A DNA stretch of 64,000 nucleotides from assembly GCF_001571345.1 (NCBI RefSeq), contig NZ_BCTP01000014.1, positions 1 to 64,000 of the forward strand. The letters are read 5' to 3'. Source of the stretch: Komagataeibacter xylinus NBRC 15237 (GTDB lineage Bacteria > Pseudomonadota > Alphaproteobacteria > Acetobacterales > Acetobacteraceae). The notes beneath the pieces were generated by a model. The model saw only the letters and a list, made by a program, of their open reading frames with translations. It did no database searches and was not told the DNA's origin. The translations under genes and the position numbers were made by a program. Of the stretch, positions 27,537 through 37,425 are shown piece by piece (the stretch's first letter is position 1; each line of letters opens with the position of its first letter).

Positions 27537-28220
27537 ATGTCAACATCCGCATCCATAGCACAGGCCCTGAGCGGTATCCGCACCCGCATTGCAACGAGTG
27601 CGCGCGAAGCAGGGCGCGACCCCTCCAGCGTAGGGCTGGTGGCGGTGTCGAAATTCCATCCGCAGTCCAGCGTTCTCGCGGCACTCGAGGCAGGCCAGCG
27701 CCTGTTTGGCGAGAACCGCGTGCAGGAGGCGGCGGCCAAATTCCCCCCGCTGCGCGAGCGTTTCCCCGACCTGAAGCTGCACATCATCGGCGGGTTGCAG
27801 ACCAACAAGGCGCTTGAAGCGGTAAAAATCGCGGACATGATCGAAAGCCTCGACCGCCCCGCCCTGTCGGATGCGCTGGCACGCGCGGCGGACAGGGCAG
27901 GCCGCTTGCCGCAATTGCTGGTGCAGGTGAATACCGGCGATGAAAGCCAGAAATCAGGCGTGAAGCTGGAAGAGGCCGATGCCTTCATCACCGACAGCAT
28001 GACCCGCTTTGGCCCCGCCGTGCGCGGGCTGATGTGCATTCCACCGCAGGGTGCCGACCCCACGCCACATTTTTGCACGCTGGCAGGGCTGGCGGCACGC
28101 CACGGGCTGCCGGTGGCATCCATGGGCATGTCGGCCGATTTCGAGACGGCAATCGCCTGTGGCGCCACGCTGGTGCGGGTGGGCAGCGCCATTTTCGGGG
28201 CCCGCCCCGCCCACGCCTGA
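27537..28220 (+). CDS. YggS/PROSC-type PLP-binding protein
   Basis: This 227-residue TIM-barrel PLP protein maintains vitamin B6 homeostasis (family knowledge). The PLP-binding lysine is in VAVSKFHPQ near residue 37. The conserved FGENRVQEAAAK, LHIIGGLQTNKA, VNTGDESQKSGV and SMGMSADFETAI motifs are all present. The start is ATG 27537 (MSTSASIAQAL); the frame is open far upstream only because it is antisense to rsmB. Confidence 0.93.
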   Translation: MSTSASIAQALSGIRTRIATSAREAGRDPSSVGLVAVSKFHPQSSVLAALEAGQRLFGENRVQEAAAKFPPLRERFPDLKLHIIGGLQTNKALEAVKIADMIESLDRPALSDALARAADRAGRLPQLLVQVNTGDESQKSGVKLEEADAFITDSMTRFGPAVRGLMCIPPQGADPTPHFCTLAGLAARHGLPVASMGMSADFETAIACGATLVRVGSAIFGARPAHA

Positions 28221-28346
28221 ACGGGGCGGAATGGCACCCGAGCACACAGGGGCCTTGCTGCACATGGGGCGAGGCGGTAATGCGGAACTATCCGGTCGCG
28301 ATGTGATGCCGGTTTTCAGTCTTCATTGCCGCGGAGCCGTCACGAC

Positions 28347-30347
28347 ATGACGCAACCCACGGGGCCTGTTGCCCCCGGATCCTCAACGACGCCGGATGGC
28401 GGCGCGCACCCCGTGCCTGCCGCACAGCAGGCCAATGCCGCGCCCAAGATTACCGAATACGGCGCCGACCAGCACGAGCATGCCGCGAACCCGGTCGGCT
28501 TTGCCGCCCTGCTCAGCGTGCTCGGCGTGGTGTTTGGTGATATCGGTACCAGCCCGATCTACGCCCTGCGCTCGACCATCATGGTCGTGTCGCAGCACCA
28601 CAAGATCGAGCCGTGGGAAATACTGGGTGTCCTGAGCCTCATCATCTGGTCACTACTGCTGATCGTGACGGTGAAATACGTCATCCTGATCATGCGCGCC
28701 GACCATAATGGCGAAGGCGGGATCATCTCGCTCATGTCGCTGGCCCAGCGCGTGGCACCGAGCAACCGCATGCGCATCGCGCTCGGCATGGTGGGAATCG
28801 GCGGCGCGTGCCTGTTCTTTGGCGATGGCATGATCACGCCCGCCATTTCCGTGCTCTCGGCGGTGGAAGGGCTTGAGGTCAGTTTCCCCGCCGCCCATGA
28901 CCTGGTCATTCCCATCGCACTCCTGGTGCTGGTGGGGCTGTTCTCGGTGCAGTGCTACGGCACGGGCAAGGTGGGCACCATATTCGGCCCCATCATGCTG
29001 GTGTGGTTCAGCCTGCTGGGCATCCTTGGCGGGCTTGAAATCCTGCACCACCCCAAGGTGCTGCTGGCCATCTCGCCCACCTATGCGGTGCAGTTCATCG
29101 TCTATCACGGGTGGCTGTCGTTCATTGCCCTTGGCTCGGTGGTGCTGTCGGTTACGGGTGCGGAAGCACTTTATGCCGATATGGGGCATTTCGGCCGCCA
29201 GCCCATCCGCTATGCGTGGCTGTTCTGCGTGCTGCCGTGCCTGGCGCTGAACTACCTGGGCCAGGGCGCGCTCATCATCTCCGAGCCCAAGGCGCTGGAG
29301 AACCCGTTCTTCCTGCTTGGCCCGCACTGGATGCAGGTGCCGATGATCATCCTGTCCACCATGGCCACGGTCATTGCCAGCCAGGCGGGCATTTCGGGCG
29401 GGTTCTCGCTGTGCCGCCAGATCATCCAGCTTGGCTACCTGCCGCGCCTGCGCGTGACCCACACCAATGCGGAGGAAGAAGGCCAGATCTACCTGCCCGA
29501 GTTCAACCGCTTCCTCATGGTGGGCGCGCTGCTGCTGGTGCTGGCCTTCCGCAGTTCCGATGCGCTGGCCTCGGCCTACGGCATTGCGGTGACGGGCACG
29601 TTCATGTGCACCTGCGTGCTGGCCATGGTGGTGTTCCGCAGGCTGTACCACTGGTCGCGCCCTGCGGCGATTGCCACGTTTGGCGGCTTCTTCCTGCTTG
29701 ATACGACGTTCTTTGCGTCGAACGCGCTCAAGATCCCGCAGGGCGGCTGGGTGCCGGTGCTGCTGGGCGTGGTGCTGACCCTGATGATGACGACCTGGAA
29801 AAAGGGCCGTCAGCTCATCATGAACCGGCAGAAGCAGGACAGCATGCCGATGAACTCCTTCCTGGCCCGCCTGCCGCAGTCGCGCATCATCCGCGTGCCG
29901 GGCACGGCGGTGTACATGACCGGCAACCCCGATTTCGTGCCCGCCTGCCTGCTGCACAACCTGAAACACAACAAGGTGCTGCACGACCACGTGCTGTTCG
30001 TGACCGTGCAGACGCTCGACCAGCCCGAGGCCGATCATGGCCACCGCGTGGCGTTGCAGGAGCTTGCGCCCGACATCTACCGCATCATCCTGCGCTACGG
30101 CTTCATGGAAATGCCCAACCTGCCCCGCGCGCTGGAAGACCTGAAGGCAAGCGGGCTGGACTTTGATGCGCTGCAGGCCTCGTATTTCACCAGCCGCGAG
30201 CTGCTGGTGCGCTCATCGGTGCCCAAGCTTTCACGCTGGCGCATGTCGCTGTTCCTGTTCATGGCGCGCAATGCGACGCCGGCGACCGAGTTCTTCCGCA
30301 TTCCGCCTGACCGCGTGGTGGAGCTGGGCGTGCGGCTGGGGATCTGA
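28347..30347 (+). CDS. kup: Low-affinity potassium transporter Kup
   Basis: This 666-residue K+/H+ symporter has 12 TM helices in the first ~480 residues, beginning [18 protein letters not shown], with [19 protein letters not shown] and [15 protein letters not shown], then a cytoplasmic C-terminal tail. The N-terminus has a ~50-residue polar extension ([19 protein letters not shown]). The start is ATG 28347 ([11 protein letters not shown]). A cruciform repeat follows the stop codon. Confidence 0.96.
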   Translation: MTQPTGPVAPGSSTTPDGGAHPVPAAQQANAAPKITEYGADQHEHAANPVGFAALLSVLGVVFGDIGTSPIYALRSTIMVVSQHHKIEPWEILGVLSLIIWSLLLIVTVKYVILIMRADHNGEGGIISLMSLAQRVAPSNRMRIALGMVGIGGACLFFGDGMITPAISVLSAVEGLEVSFPAAHDLVIPIALLVLVGLFSVQCYGTGKVGTIFGPIMLVWFSLLGILGGLEILHHPKVLLAISPTYAVQFIVYHGWLSFIALGSVVLSVTGAEALYADMGHFGRQPIRYAWLFCVLPCLALNYLGQGALIISEPKALENPFFLLGPHWMQVPMIILSTMATVIASQAGISGGFSLCRQIIQLGYLPRLRVTHTNAEEEGQIYLPEFNRFLMVGALLLVLAFRSSDALASAYGIAVTGTFMCTCVLAMVVFRRLYHWSRPAAIATFGGFFLLDTTFFASNALKIPQGGWVPVLLGVVLTLMMTTWKKGRQLIMNRQKQDSMPMNSFLARLPQSRIIRVPGTAVYMTGNPDFVPACLLHNLKHNKVLHDHVLFVTVQTLDQPEADHGHRVALQELAPDIYRIILRYGFMEMPNLPRALEDLKASGLDFDALQASYFTSRELLVRSSVPKLSRWRMSLFLFMARNATPATEFFRIPPDRVVELGVRLGI

Positions 30348-30358
30348 TAAAAAAAGAC

Positions 30359-30440
30359 AAAAGTTTTTGGGTGCCGCCTTTTTTCAAAAAGGCGGCATTC
30401 TTTTTGAAGCTTTTTGAAAAAAGCTTCCCCAAAAACTTTT
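30359..30440. repeat. Cruciform intergenic repeat (copy 6)
   Basis: A complete copy with hairpins GCCGCCTTTTTTCAAAAAGGCGGC and GAAGCTTTTTGAAAAAAGCTTC. This one lies between two genes in the same direction (kup and hemW), where it would separate the transcripts. Confidence 0.88.
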
Positions 30441-30461
30441 TACAGTTCGTAAGGAGTTTCG

Positions 30462-31667
30462 TTGGCCGGGTTTTCACACAGTCTCGCATCCAACATGGCC
30501 GAGCCGCTGGCGCTGTACGTGCACTGGCCGTTCTGCCTGTCCAAATGCCCATACTGCGACTTCAACAGCCATGTGCGCGATGAAATTCCCCGCGCCCGCT
30601 TTGGTCGCGCACTCAGGCGCGAACTGGCCCACGAAGCAGCATTGATGGGCGACACGCCCGCCGAGCGCCCGACCATCAGTTCCATCTTTTTTGGCGGCGG
30701 CACGCCATCCCTCATGGCGCCCGAGACGGTGGCGGGGCTGATTGCGGATGCCCGCGCCGCCTTCGGCTTTACCGACACTGTGGAAATCACGCTCGAAGCC
30801 AACCCGACAAGCGTGGAGACCGGCCTGCTCCGCGCCTTCCGCGCGGCCGGGGTCAACCGCATTTCAATGGGTATCCAGAGCCTTGAGCCCGAGGCCCTGC
30901 GCTTTCTGGGCCGCGAGCATGACGCGCCGCAGGCCATTACAGCCCTCGAGACCGCGCGCAAGCTGTTCGAGCGCATCTCGTTCGACCTGATCTACGCCCG
31001 GCCCGGCCAGACCGAAGCCGCGTGGCGCAGCGAGCTTGAAGCCGCCCTGGCGCTGGTGTCCGATCACCTGTCGCTCTATCAGCTCACCATCGAGCCGGGC
31101 ACGAAATTCGAAGGGCTGTACCGCCAGGGCCGCTTCCGCCTGCCCGAAGGCGATGACGCGGCAAGGCTGTATGAACTGACTGCCGAGGTGGCGGCTCGGC
31201 ATGGCCTGCTGGGCTACGAAATCTCGAACTACGCCCGCCCCGGCGCCGAGAGCCGCCATAACCTGACCTACTGGCGCTATGGCGACTACCTGGGAATCGG
31301 CCCCGGCGCGCATGGGCGGCTGACCCGCAATGGCGTGACCTGCGCCACCCGCCGCCACCGCGCGCCCGAGCCGTGGGCCGAGCGCGTGGAGCGCACGGGC
31401 ACCGGCGCCCACCCCGATGAGCGGCTCGATAACCGCGACCGCGCGCGTGAAATGCTGCTGATGGGCCTGCGATTGCGCGAGGGCATCGACACCGCCCGCT
31501 TTGCCCGGCGCACCGGCATGGCTGTGGCTGACGCGCTTGATGCCGACATCCTGAACATGGCGACTGATGAAGGCTATCTGGTACTTGACCCCGCAGCCCA
31601 GCGCCTGCGCGCCACCGACGCGGGCCGCCTGCGGCTGGAAAGCCTGCTGGCCGCGCTGGTGCTTTGA
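30462..31667 (+). CDS. hemW: Radical SAM heme chaperone HemW
   Basis: The protein is 401 residues. The radical-SAM cluster ligands CLSKCPYC are at residues 25, 29 and 32. Downstream are FFGGGTPSLM, EANP, the HemW-type RHNLTYWRYGDYLGIGPGAHG and a C-terminal winged-helix-like HemN_C domain. HemW transfers heme and lacks coproporphyrinogen oxidase activity (family knowledge). A TTG start at 30462 is likely: AAGGAG at 30451-30456 sits five bases upstream. ATG 30495 has no good ribosome-binding site but is the alternative. Confidence 0.93.
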   Translation: MAGFSHSLASNMAEPLALYVHWPFCLSKCPYCDFNSHVRDEIPRARFGRALRRELAHEAALMGDTPAERPTISSIFFGGGTPSLMAPETVAGLIADARAAFGFTDTVEITLEANPTSVETGLLRAFRAAGVNRISMGIQSLEPEALRFLGREHDAPQAITALETARKLFERISFDLIYARPGQTEAAWRSELEAALALVSDHLSLYQLTIEPGTKFEGLYRQGRFRLPEGDDAARLYELTAEVAARHGLLGYEISNYARPGAESRHNLTYWRYGDYLGIGPGAHGRLTRNGVTCATRRHRAPEPWAERVERTGTGAHPDERLDNRDRAREMLLMGLRLREGIDTARFARRTGMAVADALDADILNMATDEGYLVLDPAAQRLRATDAGRLRLESLLAALVL

Positions 31668-31718
31668 GGCATTAGGCCATACGATAGGGCCATGCATTCA
31701 GGGCAGGGAGATTGCCGC

Positions 31719-32834
31719 GTGTTGTCATCCATCCTTTCGCGGTCCACCCGCCTCGCCGCCACCGCCGCGGCCCTTGCCTTCATGGCGGCACCCGCCATGG
31801 CAGCACCCGCCACGGGCGGCCCGGAACTGATGATCGAGGATAACGACTTCCTCGGCCCCGGCGGGTCGGACCAGCTTTCCACCATTCCGCTGCTGTTCAA
31901 CCCCCATGTGCGCGTGCTGGGCTTTACGGTGGTGAGTGGCGACGGGTGGGAGAACGCGGAATCCGCCCATCTGCGCCGTCTGCTTGAAATCATTGGCAAG
32001 GCTGACGTGCCGGTGGCCGATGGCGCGGTCTACCCGCTGGTCAACACCCGTGCCGAAATGCGCCTGCATGAGCAGCAGTACGGCGCCATTCCGTGGAAGG
32101 GTGCCTGGGGCGGCATTGGTTCCATCGATACCGCGCCCGACATGCAGCCCGCCATCGGTACCATGAAGGAAGGCGCGCCCCATACGCCGCCTGCAAAACA
32201 GGACGCCGTGCAGTTCCTGATCGAGCAGGTGCATGCCCACCCGCATGAAGTCACGATTGTGGCCGCAGGCCCGCTGACCAACCTCGCCCTTGCCATCCGC
32301 CAGGACCCCACCTTTGCCGAGACGGCGAAACAGCTCATCTTCATGGGCGGCATGCTTGATACCAGCATGATGTCGATTACCGGCAACGCGGACTTCGCCT
32401 CCGACTTCAACATGATCTTCGACCCCGAGGCCGCCCACATCACGCTGACCGCGCCGTGGAAGGCGATTACGGTGGTGGGCAGCGTGTCGAACGACCTCAT
32501 GCTCTCACGCGAGTACCTCGGCCAGATCACCAGCAAAAAGACGCCGCTCACCACCTATATCGGCAGCTATTACGACCCGCTGCCCATGTGGGATGAAATG
32601 ACCACCGCCATCGCCGCCGACCCCACGCTGGTCACCTCCGCCGTCGATGCCCGCATGGATATCGACACCAGTCGTGGCCCGCATTATGGCCATGCCTTTG
32701 TGGTGCCCGAGGCCCTTGCCCCCAAAGACAGCCCCATGCGGGTAATGCATATCGTGCGCAGCATTGATGAAAAGCGCTTCCGCGAGACCTTCATGCATGC
32801 GGCGCAGGGCGATGCCGCACCCCCCGCGCGGTAA
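31719..32834 (+). CDS. Secreted inosine-uridine nucleoside hydrolase family protein
   Basis: The protein is 371 residues with a Sec signal peptide (LAATAAALAFMAAPAMA). The N-terminal calcium-binding aspartates read EDNDFLGPGGSD instead of the common DTDPGxDD. Later motifs are standard: VAAGPLTNLALAI and MGGMLDTSMMSITGNADFASDFNMIFDPEAA. It probably hydrolyses nucleosides in the periplasm for scavenging. A GTG at 31719 has AGGGAG eight bases upstream and gives a clean signal peptide, so I prefer it to ATG 31692. Confidence 0.85.
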   Translation: MLSSILSRSTRLAATAAALAFMAAPAMAAPATGGPELMIEDNDFLGPGGSDQLSTIPLLFNPHVRVLGFTVVSGDGWENAESAHLRRLLEIIGKADVPVADGAVYPLVNTRAEMRLHEQQYGAIPWKGAWGGIGSIDTAPDMQPAIGTMKEGAPHTPPAKQDAVQFLIEQVHAHPHEVTIVAAGPLTNLALAIRQDPTFAETAKQLIFMGGMLDTSMMSITGNADFASDFNMIFDPEAAHITLTAPWKAITVVGSVSNDLMLSREYLGQITSKKTPLTTYIGSYYDPLPMWDEMTTAIAADPTLVTSAVDARMDIDTSRGPHYGHAFVVPEALAPKDSPMRVMHIVRSIDEKRFRETFMHAAQGDAAPPAR

Positions 32835-32843
32835 GGGCCGGGC

Positions 32844-33287
32844 ATGCTGCATATGGTCAAGCTGGCGGTTGGCGTGCATTCCCTTGAGGAACTCGCTGCC
32901 CGCCAGTCGCTCCAGATCCCGCCAGCGGATGACCTTGATGGCACCAGCCCTTCGGGCCAGCCGTGGTTCCGCACGCGCATGTATCCACGCCGGGCGGCGG
33001 AAATACTTGATGGTGGGTCGATCTACCGCGTCATCGCCGGGCGCATCCTGTGCCGCCAGCGCATTACCGCCATCGAACCTGACACGCGCGATGATGGCGT
33101 GGCCTGCGCGCGGGTGGTCATGGCGCCCGAAATCATTCCCGTCAGCCCACGTGCCATGCGCGCCTTTCAGGGCTGGCGCTACCTCAAGCCCGCAGACGCG
33201 CCACCCGACCTTCTGGCAAACAGCCATGCGGGCGACATCCTGCCCGAAGCCCTACGCAACGAACTGGCGGAACTGTGCCTGATCTGA
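32844..33287 (+). CDS. DUF1489 family protein
   Basis: This 147-residue protein belongs to a conserved alphaproteobacterial family of unknown function. Recognisable parts are MVKLAVGVHSLEEL, the RTRMYPRRAAEILDGGSIYRVIAG core, ICRQRI-like ILCRQRITAI and the C-terminal FQGWRYLKPADAPPDL. No catalytic motif is apparent. It starts 9 bp after the nucleoside hydrolase stop. Confidence 0.88.
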   Translation: MLHMVKLAVGVHSLEELAARQSLQIPPADDLDGTSPSGQPWFRTRMYPRRAAEILDGGSIYRVIAGRILCRQRITAIEPDTRDDGVACARVVMAPEIIPVSPRAMRAFQGWRYLKPADAPPDLLANSHAGDILPEALRNELAELCLI

Positions 33288-33319
33288 ACATGCTCCCTGC
33301 ACCTCCCTCCCTGCGGGAC

Positions 33320-34381
33320 ATGACGCGCCTGTTTCTGCTTGCTATTGCAGGCCTCGGGCTTGCCGCCTGCGCCACGTCACCCGGCGGGGGTGGCAGCAGC
33401 CACACGCATGCCAGCTATGGCAGCTACTACAAGGGCAAGGCCGCCTACCGCCCGCCAGGTCCTGCGACCGACCCGTGGCAGCCCTATATTGCCGATGCCT
33501 CCAGCCGTTTTTCCGTGCCGCAGGAATGGATTCGCGCCGTGATCCAGAAGGAATCGGGCGGGCACGAATATATCGATGGCCGCCTCACGCGCTCGGCCAG
33601 CGGGGCGATCGGGCTGATGCAGCTCATGCCGCCCACCTATGCCGAGATGGAGCGGCGCAATCACCTCGGCTCCGACCCGTATGACCCGCACAACAACATT
33701 CTCGCGGGCACGGCCTATATCCGCATCCTGTACGGGCTGTATGGCGCGCCCGGCTTCCTTGCCGCCTATAACGCAGGCACGGAACGGCTGAACGATTACC
33801 TTGAAAAAGGTCGCCCGCTCCCCAGCCAGACGGTTCGCTACCTACGCATCATCACCCCCAATCTTGGCAATGAAGTGGCACTGAGCGGGCCGCTGGCGGT
33901 TTATGGTTCTTCCGGCCAGCGGGTAACATCCACGCCCACGCCGCTGGGCAACGGCACCACCATCCAGCCCGACCACACCTATGTGCAGTACGCGACCCTC
34001 AACCCGCCCGCCCCCGTGCAGCACCGCACGGCCTGCGTGCATGATGCCAACCTCGCCTATGATCCCGGCAGCAGCGCCTGCCACACCGATGCCCGCACGG
34101 CTGCCGCCGCGCCCAGTGCCGGTGCCGGATATGGGGCATGGATGGTGCAGGTTGGCGCGTTTTCAGCCGAGGGGCAGGCCCGCTTTGCCAACTCCATGGC
34201 GCGGCAGGGTGACTTTGCGGCCCTGCAGGGCGCGCGCAGCCTGGTCATTCCGGTCCGGCGGCCCGCGGGCGTGATCTACCGCGCCCGCCTCGCCGGGCTT
34301 TCGCAATCCGCCGCGACACGGGCCTGCGCCACGCTGAAGGACCAGGGCCTGCCCTGCACCGTCATCCGGCCCGGAGAGTAA
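33320..34381 (+). CDS. Lytic transglycosylase lipoprotein with C-terminal SPOR domain
   Basis: The protein is 353 residues. A lipoprotein signal peptide ends in LGLAACATS. An SLT domain follows with the catalytic Glu in QKESGGHEY near residue 78, then GAIGLMQLMPPTY and FLAAYNAGTERLNDY. After a low-complexity linker a SPOR domain (WMVQVGAFSAEGQARFAN...) occupies about 270-350. SPOR domains bind denuded septal glycan, so a cell-division-associated peptidoglycan lyase is likely (inference). The start is ATG 33320, because the lipobox then falls at the right distance. Confidence 0.9.
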   Translation: MTRLFLLAIAGLGLAACATSPGGGGSSHTHASYGSYYKGKAAYRPPGPATDPWQPYIADASSRFSVPQEWIRAVIQKESGGHEYIDGRLTRSASGAIGLMQLMPPTYAEMERRNHLGSDPYDPHNNILAGTAYIRILYGLYGAPGFLAAYNAGTERLNDYLEKGRPLPSQTVRYLRIITPNLGNEVALSGPLAVYGSSGQRVTSTPTPLGNGTTIQPDHTYVQYATLNPPAPVQHRTACVHDANLAYDPGSSACHTDARTAAAAPSAGAGYGAWMVQVGAFSAEGQARFANSMARQGDFAALQGARSLVIPVRRPAGVIYRARLAGLSQSAATRACATLKDQGLPCTVIRPGE

Positions 34382-34418
34382 GAAACTGTTCGAAAACAGT
34401 TCATTGATGAAAAACAAC

Positions 34419-34497
34419 AAAAGTTTTCGGGTGCCGCTTTTTTTCAAAAAGGCGGCGTTCTTCAAAGCTTTTTGACAAAAGCTTCACCAAAAACTTC
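34419..34497. repeat. Cruciform intergenic repeat (copy 7)
   Basis: Both hairpins are present with small defects (GCCGCTTTTTTTC...GGCGGC and AAAGCTTTTTGACAAAAGCTT). An upstream extension GAAAACAGTTCATTGATG at ~34392-34410 is shared with the copies near 43000 and 46190. It lies between the convergent transglycosylase and GH3-like genes. Confidence 0.85.
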
Positions 34498-34532
34498 CAA
34501 CAGTCTCACAAGAAACCTTCAATCGTTACCGC

Positions 34533-36569
34533 TCATTCAGCGATCACTATCGGGGCGGGCTGGTTTTCCAGCGTGGCGGGTATGTGCAGCGCGGGCAGGT
34601 GCAGTGTTGCATGCCGCACCAGCATGACCGATGAAAACCCGAGCGAGAGCGTATAGTCGCCTGCCGCCACGGCCCAGTTGCCAGCCATATTGTTCCACTG
34701 CCCCACCAGCCGCAGGCTGACCGGCACGCTCAGCCGCACCGGGTGCCCCGGCGTGACCATGACGCTGCGCCACGCGGCCAGCCTGCGCGGATTGCCCGGC
34801 AGGTCGGGCGGGGTTTCGACATAAAGCTGGGGCACGGCCCGCACCGCCGCCGTGCCGGGATTGGAAAGCGTGAAGCTGGCATTGAGGTGATTGCCCTCAC
34901 GCGCCACGTGCAGTTCGCTCAGCACCAGCCGCCCGCGGGCCGACAGCCCATAGCCAAACGGAAACAGCGGCACGACATGCGCGCGCTCGAACGCGCGGTA
35001 ATTCGCATCGACCATGCCCGGCGGGTAAAGCCCTCCCGTCAATGTCACCGGCAGATGACCCGAGAAATCCTGCTGCCCCGACAAAAGCGCCGATAAAGCC
35101 TGCGCATATTCATCACGCCATGCCCAGCCCTGCACCACGCTATCGACCGCATCAAGCCAGGGCATCTGCCGGTCGGGGTCATCGGCGGTCAGCACCACGG
35201 CCACGTGGCCGCCAAGCTCGGCCAGGGTGGTGATCATCTGGTTATCGTCATTGCTGGCGCTGAGCACCAGCGTGCGGGCCGCCTGCGCGCAGGCGGCCGG
35301 CAGGGTGCCCGTCGCCCCCGCGCCATCAGGCGCGATGGCCACCGTCACGTTCAGCCCGGCATGGCGCAGCCCGTCGGCCAGCAGGTCGGCCGCCCCCCGC
35401 ATGGCCGGGTGCACCAGCACCAGCACCGGGCCAAGGGCGGGATCAAGGGGCAGAACACGATTCTCGTTTTGCAGCAGCACCGCGCCCTCGGCCTCCACGT
35501 CACCCACCAGCGTATCAACGGGCGGGGGCTGCACGCCGGTGCGGGCGGCAGCGAAAGGCGGCGGATGGTCAAGGCTGCCCGCCATGTAGAACGAGGCCAG
35601 GATATGCGTAACCATGGCCTGCACCTGCGCGGGCTTTATGTGCCCATCGCGCACGGCCTCGCGCAGCATCTCGCCCAGCACGTCGGGCCTGCCGGGGCCG
35701 ACCTGCTCCATGTCCACCCCGGTCGCGACGGCATCGAGCGCGGGCGCGCCGTCCGTGCCATGCACGGCACCTGCGGGCACGGCCCCGCCCGGCACGGCCA
35801 TGATCATGCCGGAAAAATGCCATGCCTCGCGCACCATGGCCTCAAGCCCCGTAACCGCCGCGCAGGGGGCCATGCCGCCGCACAGCATCGCGCCGCCATG
35901 CGCCACCTCCAGCGCCATGGCCACGCCCAGCAGGCTGTGGGCCGCAAGGTCGGCAGCCTTGACCGGCGCGCCGCGCTCGGGGGCCGCGCCATCGGCACGC
36001 ACCTGCTCCTCACGCACGACCGAGCCAAAAACCGGCAGCACATGACCCGATAGCAGCCCCGCCCCGATCATGCCCGCCATGCTGCCCGCCAGCACCTGGT
36101 CCTCCCCGCCCTGCAACCGGCCCGAGGGCAGCGTGTCCACGCCGCCCACGCGCAGCACCGCGCGGCCATGCAGCCATTCCGCCCGGGCGCGGGCCACGCC
36201 TGCGCGGCGGGCGAGGTCGGGGTCCCATGTCGCGGCCAGCGCCAGCCATGGCAGCATGGGCCGGGGCGGGCCATCACCGGGTTGCGCGGGGGTGGCGAAG
36301 GTGGGCATGCGCAGCACCGGCAGCCCCAGCCGGGGCACGCCCGGCCAGGCCAGCAGGCCGGGGGCGTTCTCACCCCCGTCGGTAGCCGGAACGGGGCGGG
36401 CCTGGAGCACGGCCTGCTGCTCGGCGGGTTGCAGGCGGGCCGCCATGTCCGCCGCCCGCGCGCCAGTCGGGCTTGCGGCGAGTGCGACCGCCGCATGCGC
36501 CGGAACGGCAAAAGACAGCCCGGCCATGAGCAGGAAGGTAGCAGACCCTGTAAGCGCGTGTTTCATCAT
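34533..36569 (-). CDS. Secreted GH3-like protein lacking the catalytic aspartate
   Basis: The protein is 678 residues with a signal peptide (FLLMAGLSFAVPAHA). The overall GH3 architecture is recognisable: LREAW-type MVREAWHFSG near 245, the helical GVDMEQ/LLEAV region, QNENRVLPLD opening the second domain, and LFPFGYGLS near 536 before a fibronectin III-like C-terminal domain. Where active GH3 enzymes have the nucleophile SDW after W-x-F-x-G, this protein has AVPGGAVPAG (~255-262), and the KH motif is not visible. It is probably a non-catalytic binding protein or a pseudoenzyme. It stands alone between a convergent and a divergent neighbour. Confidence 0.78.
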   Translation of the reverse strand: MMKHALTGSATFLLMAGLSFAVPAHAAVALAASPTGARAADMAARLQPAEQQAVLQARPVPATDGGENAPGLLAWPGVPRLGLPVLRMPTFATPAQPGDGPPRPMLPWLALAATWDPDLARRAGVARARAEWLHGRAVLRVGGVDTLPSGRLQGGEDQVLAGSMAGMIGAGLLSGHVLPVFGSVVREEQVRADGAAPERGAPVKAADLAAHSLLGVAMALEVAHGGAMLCGGMAPCAAVTGLEAMVREAWHFSGMIMAVPGGAVPAGAVHGTDGAPALDAVATGVDMEQVGPGRPDVLGEMLREAVRDGHIKPAQVQAMVTHILASFYMAGSLDHPPPFAAARTGVQPPPVDTLVGDVEAEGAVLLQNENRVLPLDPALGPVLVLVHPAMRGAADLLADGLRHAGLNVTVAIAPDGAGATGTLPAACAQAARTLVLSASNDDNQMITTLAELGGHVAVVLTADDPDRQMPWLDAVDSVVQGWAWRDEYAQALSALLSGQQDFSGHLPVTLTGGLYPPGMVDANYRAFERAHVVPLFPFGYGLSARGRLVLSELHVAREGNHLNASFTLSNPGTAAVRAVPQLYVETPPDLPGNPRRLAAWRSVMVTPGHPVRLSVPVSLRLVGQWNNMAGNWAVAAGDYTLSLGFSSVMLVRHATLHLPALHIPATLENQPAPIVIAE

Positions 36570-36793
36570 GTTCCGCAGCAGTTGGCGTGTATGCCCATTT
36601 TTGCGCTTCAATGGCCCGATTGTCACGCAGGGCACGGTAAAGTGCCCATGCGACTTGGCGTGGCAGGCGCGGCAGGATATGAAGAAGAATAACGCGACAG
36701 GCCGCAACGCCCCTGCCCGGCATGCCCGCCGGTGTCCGGGCGGGTGGCCGGATCACCACATGCGGGGCCATCCCCGGCGTCCACAGAGGCATC

Positions 36794-37327
36794 ATGACCC
36801 TTCGCCCGTTCCAGCCTGCTCCCTCTGCCGCCCCCCCGGGCCGTGCCCTGCTGCCACGCGCCGCACTGCCCGCCCTGCTTGCCGCCAGCCTGCTGGCCGC
36901 CTGCGGCAGCGCGCCGCAGCACGACAAAAGCGGCCTGGCCGTGCCCCAGAACCGCCTGCTCAAGGAAGATCGTGGCGCCAATGGCGGCTCTACGCCGCTG
37001 GAAAGCAACGGGGTCAACGCCTTTTTGTGGCGTGGCGCGCTTGATACGCTGTCCTTCATGCCGTTTGCCTCGGCCGATGCCGTGGCGGGCGTGATCCTGA
37101 CGGACTGGTACACCCCGCCCGCCACCAAGGATGAACGTTTCAAGATCACCTGCTTCGTCCTCTCGCGCAGCCTGCGCTCGGATGCGGTGCGCGTGTCGGT
37201 TTTCCGCCAGGCCTATGAGGAAGGGCAGTGGGTCGATACCCCCGTTGCCGCCAATACCGTGTCCGACATTACGGCCCGCATCCTGACCCGCGCGCGCCAG
37301 CTCCGCACCGATAGCGGCCAGCACTAG
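36794..37327 (+). CDS. DUF3576 family lipoprotein
   Basis: The protein is 177 residues. A lipoprotein-type signal ends LLAACGSAP. The conserved body is [37 protein letters not shown] followed by [26 protein letters not shown], characteristic of this alphaproteobacterial family of unknown function. It usually precedes leuS and lptE, as here, which suggests an outer-membrane assembly role (inference). The start is ATG 36794. Confidence 0.88.
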   Translation: MTLRPFQPAPSAAPPGRALLPRAALPALLAASLLAACGSAPQHDKSGLAVPQNRLLKEDRGANGGSTPLESNGVNAFLWRGALDTLSFMPFASADAVAGVILTDWYTPPATKDERFKITCFVLSRSLRSDAVRVSVFRQAYEEGQWVDTPVAANTVSDITARILTRARQLRTDSGQH

Positions 37328-37425
37328 GCCCCGCGCCCCGCATCAGTCCCGGCCGGGTCGTGCGCTGCCCGGCCCTTTTCAGCGGGCGCGTGCCGCCTGC
37401 CCTCCGCATACCGAACCAGAAGAAG

